DNA of 64,000 nucleotides from Desarmillaria ectypa (lineage: Eukaryota; Basidiomycota; Agaricomycetes; Agaricales; Physalacriaceae): contig JAUDYN010000009.1 in the NCBI GenBank assembly GCA_030407005.1, positions 310,001-374,000 of the forward strand, in the 5' to 3' direction. A program made the translations under genes and the position numbers. The notes beneath the pieces were generated by a model. That model did no database searches. It saw nothing but the letters and a program-made list of their open reading frames with translations, and was not told the origin of the DNA. Position 1 is the stretch's first letter; each line of letters begins with the position of its first letter. Of the stretch, positions 12,541 through 25,605 are shown piece after piece.

Positions 12541-12902
12541 GATATTCTCGTTGAGAGGAAGAAAGACTCATGCGTCGCGACGCGGGATGATGGACGTGAA
12601 AGACAAAGAGCAATTTGGCGCGCAGGGCTAATATTACTGGATTTACTTGTCTATTTTCTTTTGTTATTATTTATTTTACTCTCCTGCCACCACGAGCTAA
12701 ACAATTCTTTGCATGAAGCTTGCTCCGCAAGCACCTCTTCTTCAAGTTTTTGAGATGGCTATAAAGCATAGAGTAGCCCAGATGTATTGAGGCTCGCTGA
12801 ACTTATGTAATCAGCGCTCCACAATGAAATGTGTACAAATGTTTATTTATTTATAATTTTTCAATATGCTATCACGTCGGTAGGTATATCTATCGTTCAC
12901 AT
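12541..12902. other. Importin promoter / ACH1 3' region
   Basis: This 360-bp AT-rich gap lies between the importin start and the stop of the next minus-strand gene. It contains TTTATTTATTTATAATTT near 12840-12860 just past the ACH1 stop, which could serve 3' end formation. No coding signal is seen. Confidence 0.4.
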
Positions 12903-15431
<2,529 letters not shown>

Positions 15432-15449
15432 GGTTGGTAGTGCAAGCAC

Positions 15450-17200
15450 GAAACCCGAGTTCGACTGGTTAAATACGGTGGCAGCCTACATTCCCAATTT
15501 TTAATTCTGGGCTCAAACCTGAGGCGTCGGAATGATGCCGAGTATGTCAGGCACCTCTCGTTTAACAGAGTCGGCACGAGCGGCAAAGAAATGCCGTGCG
15601 CGCAATTTTCTCCTTCGTGGAGGATCTCCAAGACGGGCCGGTTCTATGTGATACACACAGATGAGCAATGAAAACTCACTGGATGCAAAGAACGACGAGA
15701 ACTGCACAGAGTACTGGAAAAGAAATTTTTTGATGAACATCAAGCGGTCTAGATCTCTATCGCCACTGACGCACTTGGCTAAAAACAACGGAAAGCAGCG
15801 AAAGGCTGGAATGCTCAGAACTCTAATGAAGAAAGGGGAAGCGAAGGGCGTCGCAAGCCAGCGAAATCCCCGAGTATAAGGCAGAGTACGGTGGTGGTGT
15901 TGGTCTCAAAACAGTCAGCCGTGCCGATGCCGACGCTATCCCGATTAGGTAACATCCTTTCACACGGAAGGCGGACTACCGCTTCGGGCCTTCGGAGCAA
16001 CGTTCAGGCATTACGCACGACTAAGGTCCGCCTTCACAAGGAACCACCAACTTCCAAGCGTCTTTTGCGGATGGTTCATACTTCTACCCAGTCACGAGCC
16101 CTCGCTTGTACTGGAAAGGCCGCCGAAAAAGGCTGCATATCAACATTTCAGCTACGTTCACGAGTAACTTGACAGTTCAGCCCATGGGGTATTTCAATTA
16201 GAGGCCTGCCGATCCCCCGTATCAACTGCAAAACCCCACGGGCAAGAACGTAATGTCAATTTTTACCCGAGGGAGGAGCGCCGAGCGGACATATTAGAAG
16301 CATGCATTCCGTCGTTGAGATGACGCAAAGTCGGGTGAAAGATATAGCTCGGCAGCGTAAGGCGCTGCAATGCTGAGTACGTCGAACCCTACCTCCCATT
16401 TTATGTGTTATATCCTATAATTGTGCTCCCAACGGTTCAGACCAGGAAGGGTCTGCAGAATGCATGAAGGAGAATAACATACAAATCTCAGAGAATTACA
16501 CATTCGCCCACATGCCAAAGTGACACCTCCACCGCCACGGAGTCAGTCCGGTGAGTTAACAAAGGGAACCTGATGCAAGGAGGCTAAATGGCGCCCCAAA
16601 ACTTCAAAGATGGAAGGCAGGTAGCGATTGTCTTACCACCTATTGAGTTTCTCACGTTAAAGTACAGTATAAATACGAAACTGAATGCTTGTTCTCTTGC
16701 CTAGGTAGAATCCTCTGATTCTAGACCATTACGGCCATGATGAGAGACGTCCCGAAAATCGCGCACCACAAAATCGTACTCGTTTAGCGGATATGAAGCC
16801 GTACCACAGATTTGGCGGACACAATCAAGTTCGGCAATTGCCCGGTGATCGATAAGTGGTGGTACTGAATTGTAATAGTTAAATCTCACTTATCCTTGGG
16901 CTTGAGCCACCGTACATTACCTTTAACCAATCGAAGGGTTTTACTACAGACCTTAATACTATCTGGCATGAATGAAAGTCGGTAATCACAAAGGTTTATT
17001 GCTGAACGAATCACCATTCTCCCATGATGCTTCCAGCAAGCGAACGAGCACGTGCCCATATAACCTCGTTTCTTCTCTTCCTACCACGCTTCAGTTTTTG
17101 TTCTCTGCCGTGACAACGTGAGAAAGATGAAGGCATCTCTTCATCAAGCCCTCTTTATTGTGTATCCAGGCATAGTCGTTTACAACGCCGGGATCATCTC
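15450..17200. other. Intergenic, no supported gene
   Basis: About 1.75 kb between two divergent transcription units (ACH1 minus, next gene plus). Overlapping short frames on both strands (15661-15879, 15891-16172, 15513-15788) have no domain or splice support. It should contain the ACH1 promoter at its left end. Confidence 0.4.
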
Positions 17201-17210
17201 AGCCTACCAG

Positions 17211-17217
17211 TATAAAA
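17211..17217 (+). promoter_or_regulatory. TATA-like box (TATAAAA)
   Basis: TATAAAA about 35-40 bp before the ATG at 17251, the likely start of the following plus-strand gene. Position and perfect consensus suggest a core promoter element; inference only. Confidence 0.35.
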
Positions 17218-17250
17218 CCCTCAGCATCAGTGTTTCTCATTTGTTCCCTC

Positions 17251-18006
17251 ATGTCTTCACCTGCAAAGTCTCCACCCTCTGGCTGGCTTATCCAATTCGG
17301 ACCCATCATTCTCGGCGGATCATCTGGTATCAGATAGTCTTCTTGGTCAAACTCTGCTTGATCTTCGCGGTCGGCTACATTCTACTCGCGGTACTGAACA
17401 TGGTCATTCTGAATGCCCAGCAGCCTATCAGCTGTCCCGATGCGTCTCGGTCCCCCAGTCTGACCACTGCTGATGACGCCACGTCGACATAGAAAAACTT
17501 CAGGGGACATGTTCTGCCGCACGGCAAACATGACTACGTTCCTGGAAGAGGACGTCTGCGGCGTTGTGAAGAAGAGGAGTCGGAGAACATACAGAAGATC
17601 CTAGATAATATCGAAACATTAAATGGGGGCTTTTGGCGTGCTGTGGACCCTCTTGAGATTGTCCTGATGTCCGTAGAAGGGGCGAATCCAATGCCTTGCG
17701 ACGAGGTATGTCATGATTTCCGCCCCATACGAGCCTTCCATCACTTCACTACTTGTCCCACAGGAGAATTCTACATTGCTAGGGATGAATGGTAGTACCT
17801 AACACCCATCTGCCTATGACGGAAGCAAGGAAAGACTTCAGCGATATGCGGATACGTTGGAGACGTACGGAGACTTTGACTCTGTCCGGAAAAACAGTGC
17901 GTGGGCCATGAAAATGCTAGGGGATTATGCTCTGAGTGATTTGGCCCGTGCTGTGGAGGAGACGAAGAATTTTGGGAAGGTGACGCAGGAACTGAAAGCG
18001 GAATGA
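17251..18006 (+). CDS. Unassigned small protein, probable membrane segment, exon structure unresolved
   Basis: The ATG at 17251 gives MSSPAKSPPSGWLIQFGPI, but this frame stops after 28 codons, so a splice is needed. A hydrophobic segment IVFLVKLCLIFAVGYILLAV (17335-17395) is open in another frame. Downstream pieces with coding character are EEEESENIQKILDNIETLNG (17560-17625), RAVDPLEIVLMSVEGANP (17640-17690), a GT donor after CDE, and a last exon RLQRYADTLETYGDFDS... ending VTQELKAE with a stop at 18004-18006. The tail looks helical. I cannot join all exons with confidence and recognise no family. A TATA box at 17211 supports a transcript here. Confidence 0.4.
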
Positions 18007-18324
18007 TTGCCTTCTAGAGTTGCTAGTGCCTACTGGTCAACGGCTTCAGTCTAGCCAGCTACTCATATCGTTTCCTTAACATGCAATTTTCTATGCGAAT
18101 ATGTGAATGTATGACTATCTTATGAATTTACTATCGTCGGCATGAAATTAAATAGGCAGCTTTATTCACCTCATTCATAGCTCGTGCGTCATTTCGGCCC
18201 GGTACCATCCGGTGCGCCAAGGTCATTTTGATCGTCCCTTGTGAATTCGAATTCCCATCGTTCCGCCACACCGTCACCACCGCACAGGACGGCCAGCACG
18301 ATTCCCCGCTCGAGGCGTTCAATA

Positions 18325-19137
18325 ATGACCAACATCATGATGCAATTCGCGACTTTCTTTATGCTGCTTCTTGGTCTCGTTCTCGTAGCGGAGGGATCTC
18401 CTTTCCCTGCTGGCCTGTCGAGCCGTTCCCAGGCCCTGGTCCATCGAACAACTCCGTATTTTCCTGGTTCGCCTGCCTCATGTCCAATTTGTGAACAGGT
18501 GAGGGCCTTTTTTTCGGTCTTGCAATCGTGGAAGGAATAGTGGGCCCCTGTCTTTAGATGCGAATCTTCAGGTAGGTAGCCGCGCTGTCATACTGATATC
18601 AGCATTGACAGAATTACTCGAGTATTCAGAACTGTGCCGAGGCCGCACCCGTCCTTGCGAATTTTTCCATGGTACGTTGATTGATTGGCTGAGAGACCTA
18701 CAATAACCATTGCTTCAGATTATATTTAATCCCGGAGCCTTCGTTAATGTTATTAAATGCGCATGCACGGAAACTTTCCAGTCTGTCTTCCCTCAATGTG
18801 TCGATTGGTATGCATCTTGCTTGCTATGTGTTCTTCGTAAATTTCATAGCGCGTTTGTAGCTTTCAAGCAACGAATCAGACAGACATTCTAGAAGGCAAC
18901 GACTTGCCCAGTATTGTCTCTGGAATGAGAAAGATTTGCGCACTGGAAAGTACTTTATTGGGCAATGTATCAGAGTCGAACGGCGAGGTGACGGTCAGTG
19001 CTTCTGCCTCTTCCACGAGCTCGGCAAGTACCTCGACGAGCCCAAGCTCAGCAACACCCAGAGCTGTACCTGTATCTTTCTCCATGTCGTGTGCGATCCT
19101 TCTCGTTGTCCTTTTCCTTGGAATTTCTACGCTGTAA
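18325..19137 (+). CDS. Secreted Cys-rich protein with GPI-type C-terminus
   Basis: Four exons. Start at 18325; MQFATFFMLLLGLVLVAEG forms a signal peptide. The mature part has PASCPICEQ, then NYSSIQNCAEAAPVLANFS (an exon after 18611), IIFNPGAFVNVIKCACTETF with PQCVD, and CFQATNQTDILEGNDLP after the third intron, which closes a second C-x-x-C. KICALES follows. A Ser/Thr-rich stalk (TVSASASSTSSASTSTSPSS) then leads to a hydrophobic tail CAILLVVLFLGISTL at the very end, the classic layout for a GPI anchor or single membrane anchor. N-glycosylation sites (NYS, NFS, NQT, NVS) are present. The family resembles small anchored cell-surface proteins of mushrooms without known function. The first and last introns are about 50 bp; frame is intact throughout. 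Confidence 0.72.
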
Positions 19138-19358
19138 CGATAGATCATGACTTGTATGTATTTGACGACATGTAATGACTGACGACTAGTAACGATATTA
19201 ATTATCATTATTTCTTGTATTAAAACGAGCAAGGCTCATATGTAGCAAATCTAGAGTTTAGATCGGTTCCCAAAGCGGCGAACAACTGTCATCGTGGCTG
19301 TGCTCTTTCCATCTTCTCTTCACTTTTGAGGGAATATATAACTTCAATTCTCGCGACG

Positions 19359-20315
19359 ATGGACTTTGGATCCCACGGCAAGCGACGAGGAAGGAGACGA
19401 GCAGTATCGCTCTCTACACCGCAGCCACCGCCACCACCACCGCGAGTATTCTCTCGATGGAGCTCCACCGAAATTCCGGACAGTGGGTGGGCGTCCTGCG
19501 ATTTCATGGTGGGCTCAGGAATGGTCATCATCCAGCCTTCATCGCACAAGATTGTCGTATGCTATGATTCGCTACGGAAGACGTATTTTCTACCCAAAGG
19601 AAGAAAGGATATAGGCGAGTCATTGGAGGAGGCTGCCGTGAGGGAGGCATACGAAGAGGCACGCCTTTTTCTTCAATAATGACGCGCATATACTAACACC
19701 GTTCTGATGAAGTCTGGGTACAAAGTTCAGCACTTCCCACTCTACAAGGCAACCCGGGCACCTGCTTCACCTAAGAATCCTGGCGCAAGACGTAGCCCCA
19801 ATACGGAGCCAGCGTACATCTCAGCTCGTTCGTGGGGCCCAAAGAGAAATGACAATGGCGGCGAATACCTCACTTTTTGGTATGTAGGGAAGATAGGACC
19901 AGATGCTGTAAGTGGTGTCTATCCTTGTGACGCGATACGCTGAATGAATTGGAGCCTGTAGGAGTGGACCCCAGGGACAGGAATGCCAGATGAACAGCAT
20001 TATTCGTCGAAACTGTACGAGTATGGAGATGCTTTGCGCCTGCTGTGGGGAGGGAGGCAGCAAAGTGTCTTGGAATATACCTGGGAGCTTTATCTTGGAC
20101 ACCTTGAGATGGAAGAAGAGATCCGGAACCGACAATGGAAAGATATTAACCAAAAACACAAAGGAAGGCGTAAGGGTTATACGAAAATAACGGTCAGGGC
20201 GCGGTTTCCAGGTACCGGATGCAAAATATTTTTTGTACTGAGATGCACTTTCCAGGGTCTCACCCATAGAACTGCACATCTAAAACATAATATTGAAGGG
20301 GAAGAGAGCACATAA
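19359..20315 (+). CDS. Nudix hydrolase
   Basis: Three-exon gene starting at 19359. A low-complexity poly-proline stretch (about residues 21-28) precedes the fold. SGMVIIQPSSHKIVVCYDS and YFLPKGRKD lead into the Nudix box G-x5-E-x7-REAYEE-SG: the REAYEE part ends at 19658 and SGYKVQHFPLYKATRAP begins at 19713, so the box is split by an intron whose donor is GC. Exon 2 runs to GPDA; exon 3 begins EWTPGTGMPDEQHYSSK and contains LYEYGDALRLLWGG and a helical end. Nudix enzymes hydrolyse nucleoside diphosphates linked to another group; the substrate is unknown here. The last 40 residues (after QKHKGRRKG) look less conserved and the true end could be spliced differently. Stop at 20313-20315. Confidence 0.8.
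19659..19712 (+). other. GC-AG intron inside the Nudix box
   Basis: Donor GAAGAG/GCACGC, acceptor GATGAAG/TCTGGG, 54 bp. A perfect branch-site consensus TACTAAC lies at 19691-19697. Splicing here reconstitutes the Nudix motif REAYEESG; no GT donor in the vicinity does so. Confidence 0.65.
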
Positions 20316-20648
20316 CTGTAACTGCCTCTTTTCTACCCTCTAACGTCCACTCACGTCTGCTCATAGGCAAATCTTTGAAGCCTGTAGCAATTATCGAACC
20401 ATGTTGTATCCGCTATTTATCAAATTTTGTAGTGAGTCGGCTTCTTTTCATCGAACACGTTAATCGTTTTTGTATCCGAAGTTTGACGGGTGAGACATGG
20501 GAATAACTGTATTGTCTGGACGAAACAGGCAATCATTGTTCAGAGCACGCGCGGGATGCTACAACTCCTCGCACAAACAAGACGACACAAGTTCACGTTC
20601 AAGAACGGGTAGAGTTGTTGACTTCTTACCTCCTGCCACCATCTAACC
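20316..20648. other. Intergenic / promoter of WD40 gene
   Basis: A gap of about 330 bp between two plus-strand genes, holding the 3' end of the Nudix gene and the upstream region of the WD40 gene. No distinct element is recognised apart from a pyrimidine-rich run shortly before the ATG. Confidence 0.35.
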
Positions 20649-23017
20649 ATGGCTGATGAGTCGTTTGCTTCGACATCCTCGACCGACTTGTCTATTTTTC
20701 TGGCTCCTCGTCGTCCTTTTGATGTCAGTGAATCTATTAGCAGCTTTAAACGACGACGGTCCCTGAGTCCAGGGCCCGAAGATGATGCAGACAGAAAGAG
20801 GCAGAAGATGCTACACCCCGCCTCTTCGAGTCTTTCCGCGCTTTCAGGCCGTCGTACGGCGTCCATGTGGATGCTGCCACCCCCTGCACGCGCGTCAACA
20901 TCGAATTCATCGCCTGACTTACTGCTAACGTCTTCTCGCAGTCGATTAAACAGTTTTCCTTCGGCCTCTGCACCTTTGCTTCGACACAGTGCTTCCTTCA
21001 CTACACTTCAAGACCTCGTAAGCTTTACCACTTCTGTCTACGTTCTGATGATGACCGACAATTCTACAGTATGGCAGCACCGCTTCAACTCGGACTCGGA
21101 CTCGGACTCGTAACCCCGAATTAACAATCTGGGAAAGCAAAACGTTTCGCGAAAAACTGAATGCAACGAATCCAGGTGCCGTGCCACCTCCGCTCTCTCG
21201 CAGCCAATCTGTCTCGTCCCTCCGTTCTTCTTGCCCACCCGAGTTACACGGTGCGTCGGCGAAGCATCACCTTCAGAAACGTGACATGACCATCGACTTC
21301 AATCCCCCGGTTCCCTTCGATGACAATCTCTCTGTCGCCTTAGCGTGTTCCAAGCATAACATCCTGTTTTTCCCCCGCGGCAATCGTATCTTCTATAAGA
21401 GGTTGTCGTCAAACGATGTTGCCACCCAATTGTGCAAAGTCAAGGATGGCAAACTTACAGCCATGGCCATTGGGATGTTTGGCTCGGAGGGAGTCGAGTC
21501 GATCGCGATAGCCTCCTTTGCCGGATTGATCGAGATCTGGGATATCAAGACAATGCAGAAAGTTATCAGCTTTTCGATGAAAGCGCCTACTGCCCTTGCC
21601 TGGAACGGACCCGTACTGACTGTGGGCAACGCTGAAGGTAGCATAAGGCATTACGATACTCGGCTTGACAAGGATAAGATCAAGAAGGGCTTGAAGGTCG
21701 CCAGATACCACAAGGTCATGGTTACCAGGATCGCGTACAACTTCAACACCAACAACCATATGTTCGCTAGTGGAGATGTTGACGGGAATGTTTTGGTCTG
21801 GAATGCAAAGACCAACCAGCCGATGAACGTAGGGAACCTCGTTCCCGAGTCTGCGAGGAGACTCAGAAGCGAAAGTTATCCCAAGGAAATCAAGCACACT
21901 GCGCCGATCACTGTAAGCACCCTATCAGTTCGTTTGCGCCTTGTATTCATTTTCTTATCCTAACTAGGCCATATCTTGGGCGCCCTGGAATTCCAAGCTC
22001 TTCGCAGCTGGTGACAAAAATGGCTTAACCCGCGCGTGGGTAGTGGATCCCACCTCTCCTATCTCTGATATCGTTCCTGGTCGAACAATGGATTACGGAA
22101 CTCGTGTAGTCTCGATTCATTGGTCGTACAACGTTAAGGAGTTCCTTACGGTTCACGGCGAGATAACGTCCAGACATAACCCCTCTGAACATGGAGAGAT
22201 CCCGAAAGCTAATACAGTTATATCTCATCATTATCCAAGTCTGTACGAGATCCACTCTGTGTCGATGGACGATGATGTGCGAGGTAACGTTTGTGGGAGT
22301 GTTATGAATAGAGATGAGACGAAAGTTATTTTAGCAGTTCCGCAGCCACCGGTAAATCCTCCACCTACCGAGGCAGATATCGCGTCCGCTGCCGCCGCAA
22401 ATGCTGTTCAGGCGGCTATTGCGGCTATTGCGAGGGCGAGGAGGAACACTACTACGATGCGAACCGCTGCTGCGACAGAAGCCACTCCTACGACGGAAGC
22501 CACTCCCACGATGGTCACTGTTCCGGAGAGATTTGCTATTGCGACAGCGGCAGCCACCACGTCTGGATCAATGGACCCTGCCGCGACAGAGGCAGTTGTT
22601 ACACCCAGACGACCGACTGGCGTAAGGACTGGAGGAACAAACACACCCAGACGAAGGACGACAGAGATATCTGGCACTTCGTCTCGAAGGTCTACGACTG
22701 CCACACAGGCTGCTACTTCGCGGAGACGGGCCACTAATACCACGACCATTGCTTCCCCAGCGACGGCTTCTGCCGGGAGGACAACTACCATGAGTGAAGC
22801 GGTGCGAGCTCTTGGGCGACAAAATGATACAACCGAGGGGTCAACGACTGCAGCAGAGGGGTCAACGACTACGACACGTACAGCTGCGGCGGAAACGAGG
22901 ACACCAAAGAAGAAACGTCCGGTGAATGGAAAGCTGCATGTCTGGAACGCGTGGGGTATCCCATATATCCCACCCGAACCTAGCATCGAAATGAGGCTGA
23001 TGACCTGTATTCGCTAG
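20649..23017 (+). CDS. Cdc20/Fizzy-like WD40 protein with low-complexity insert
   Basis: Three exons with introns 21018-21069 and 21913-21967. The N-terminal third is Ser/Pro-rich with a bipartite nuclear signal (KRRRSLSPGPEDDADRKRQK, residues 34-53). WD-like repeats follow: PFDDNLSVALACSKHNILFF, IAIASFAGLIEIWDIKTMQK, VGNAEGSIRHYDTRL, MFASGDVDGNVLVWNAKT, ITAISWAPWNSKLFAAGDKN, TRVVSIHWSYNVKEFLTVHG and VCGSVMNRDETKVILAVP. These align in order with Cdc20/Cdh1 blades (compare AVAWCPW and WSPHYKELISGHG). About 195 Thr/Ala/Arg-rich residues (22340-22930) then interrupt the last blade, which resumes as GKLHVWNAWG. The protein ends Cys-Ile-Arg. APC/C activators end in Ile-Arg and carry a C-box (DRFIPxR); I find no C-box. 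Either a divergent meiotic-type activator or a WD40 protein of other function. Confidence 0.75.
21086..21110 (+). repeat. ACTCGG hexamer repeat in the WD40 gene
   Basis: About four copies of ACTCGG, coding for alternating Thr-Arg just after the first intron. In-frame, so length changes would add or remove Thr-Arg pairs. Confidence 0.6.
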
Positions 23018-25605
23018 GAGCGATGATGCATCTAGGAGATAGTAAGGACGGATGTCTATAAGTATTCTTCTATCTGGTTTTCTTGTACTCATGAAGTATT
23101 CTGTCCATGTCCCGAGTATGGCCACTTCATATATATATACCTGTTCTTGAACGATATCCATCACTTCTTCTATTTGTCTCTTGCTGGGAGGCAAGTTGAA
23201 GGGTCTAACAGACGTGTACAAGCCCAGACGCCTGGCGTAAGATCTTGCGAAGAACATGGTGCTTGCGATGTGGAACCGTGTAGGACATCAAATTCTCTTG
23301 AAAGATTGGGTATAACGCCGTATCTTCGACGCCTAAGCATGAGGAAGCATTGGCCATTGACATGCAGGGATGATATCCTACAAATTCCTCATCAGAGAAG
23401 GAAAATATAGTATCTGATAGAATCCGGTTGTTCAGTTTACTGATGCTACCACCATCATACGCAACATTATGACTGTCAACCCCAGGTTTGTTCGGGCTCC
23501 GTACAGAGCGAGATATCATCCGAAAAAAGAGTATCGTGTTAGTGGGACATGGTATGTGCCTTAGTGGCCGACACCGAAGTTACATTCCTAGGTAAGGATA
23601 TTTGCAGGACTGGAAAGTAATTCAATGGGAGTAACTGAAATCGATGCAGTAACTAGGCATTCGAAGCTTTCTACTACGGAATCAGAAGATGAGGAATACC
23701 GTGGAACTACTACAACGTGGTCAGTAGGACAAGAATCATCTGAATGTACTTGGATTTATACCCTAAACAGAGAGTGCAGTAGATCTGCCCAGCCGTGAAA
23801 AATGGCGTCCACTGATTGGTCAGAGAAGCTAATTCAATGCTCGGTCCGACTCCAGCCGAAACATCGATCCCTTGCTCGATTTGGCAATCACCGCTTTCGA
23901 AGAGCCTAAAGTTCGCACATTCGGATTCCAACGTTACTGCAAAGAACGGTCGACCTTCGTGGTATCGTCTTTGGTTCTTTTTGCGCAGAACATGTGGCGG
24001 AATGATGGCGATCATGATCATCCTGTGTTGACATCATCCAAACCTTGCTCTACCATGAGAGTTCAAAAGCTAAACTCGTCACTTGCAATGTCAAAATTTT
24101 GCTACTAATATGGTATCTCTTGTCTCTGAAATGTTTAACCTCTTATATCTGCCATTTTTGGCTCACCTTGGAGCCGAGTGCCCTTTCTAGGTACGCCACG
24201 AACCTGTGTCCAGCACATCTTTCACAAGCTTGATTCTTTGACAACCCTAGTTCGATTTAGGACCTTTCTTACTACATTCACCCCCTCATATATATAACTT
24301 CTCTTACGCAATGTATAGCGTGCAGTACTTCATCTCACCCTACGTCCGAAACTCCTGGATCCGAGGATCTTACTATTCTTATGACCTTGTACTTTCAAAC
24401 CCTCATCACTACTTCTGCCCGTGTCAGGGGGCTGAGGTCGAAGTACCCAGGTACCCACTTAACCGATATTCATGACTGCACACTCCTATCTCTCCTTCGG
24501 AAAGGTCCGCCAAGATTCGGCGATTCGACAGTTTCATGGGATCTCCAAGGGGCCCGTCTACAGGTGCCTTTCTACGGGTCCTGCTGACCACTTTATAATT
24601 AAGCTGGACTCAGCAATGGAGGCAGACTGCAGCCGCCACATATTCATCAGCGTTCGGCGCTTAAAGTGTTCTCGAGGTCTCGCAATGCGTGAAACGGTAT
24701 TCCTTTTCTGAGAGGCCTAGACTTCCTAACTCCCTCTGTTCATGTCATGATGTACCGGTCCTCTTCTATGCATTCGCTTTGTAGTCGTGGGTTTGAAGGA
24801 TCAGATCGAATACAAAACTGGTTTCATGACATCAATAGGCGACCACGTTTGTGAAACTCCTTGGCTTGTGTTAAATGGGCCTTTGACGGCGAAGTTCATT
24901 GTGCTTCATACAGCATGAACATTCGATATCAAAAATACATCGCTAAAGACGGAGTTCAAAAACTTTTCAATTGTTCCTATACGATAAGTTAAGTGAGGAA
25001 CCAATCATTGATAATAAATTATCACATTGATACATTTTTAGTGGATCTGAAGCACGCAGACCCTTCGCGGGGGTGAGCACTACAATGAAAGATGAATAAT
25101 GAAAAGAAGACGAGAAGAGTATGTATCGAGGATTGTTGCTCGTAACGTCGTATGCCTGAGAAAAATATATAGAATGGCAGAGAAGAGCAATGTCAGCGAG
25201 GAAGATGTCAGACGTTGTTGTATTCGTGGTACTTCGAAAGCAATGCGAGAATATTGCGGTGTATGAACAGGCATCTAGGGAAAATGCTGGAAGGGAGGAG
25301 ATAGGAACAGAAGAAGAGAAGAAGGGAAGACGGGAAGGGAACAAGATGGAGCGACAACAAAAGATCACAAGGCGAGAAATGATGCTAGATGTAGTGGATG
25401 GATGCTGTTTGGATGCTGATGATGATGCGAGAAGAGACGATGCTAAAGAAACCATGCAAGAGAGAATGACAGTTAAACTTGCAGCTGTGATACGACAACA
25501 CGATGACACGAAGATCCACCGCTCCGCCCGGCCCGGACCAGCCAACAAATCCGAGGAATGACATGCTTGCGGGGCAAGACTTTCGAACAAAACCTCTTCC
25601 ACCGG
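23018..25605. other. Intergenic with weak coding traces
   Basis: About 2.6 kb between convergent WD40 (+) and GATA (-) genes. Minus-strand frames at 23205-23519 (104 residues) and 22862-23257 and a frame at 23710-24021 have some coding-like composition but no recognised domain and inconsistent frames; they may be remnants. On the plus strand a small Tyr-rich frame at 24311-24475 follows a TATA-like run. The long minus frame 24967-25602 is Ser-rich and downstream of the GATA stop, so it is probably 3' noncoding DNA. Confidence 0.4.
24311..24475 (+). CDS. Possible small Tyr-rich peptide gene
   Basis: An ATG at 24311 opens a 54-codon frame beginning MYSVQYFISPYVRNSWIRG and rich in tyrosine. TATATATAA lies about 20 bp upstream (24290-24299), close for a TATA box. 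A potential donor occurs in the middle and further open sequence follows to about 24711 in another frame, so it could be the first exon of a longer gene. No family recognised; it may be chance. Confidence 0.2.
   Translation: MYSVQYFISPYVRNSWIRGSYYSYDLVLSNPHHYFCPCQGAEVEVPRYPLNRYS

Noticed and set aside
15432..15449. Upstream in-frame extension of ACH1
   Set aside because: The codon at its start is GTG, not ATG; ATG 15431 already gives a good mitochondrial leader.
22408..22986. Long minus-strand open frame (192 codons) over the WD40 gene
   Set aside because: It is the antisense shadow of the low-complexity Thr/Ala/Arg insert; composition is Val/Ala/Arg-rich with no domain.
17000..23020. Possible functional gene cluster of plus-strand genes
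   Set aside because: Surface protein, Nudix and WD40 genes share orientation only; no pathway links them.
24967..25602. 211-codon Ser-rich minus-strand frame
   Set aside because: It lies just downstream of the GATA gene stop with no domain; a purine-rich opposite strand explains its openness.
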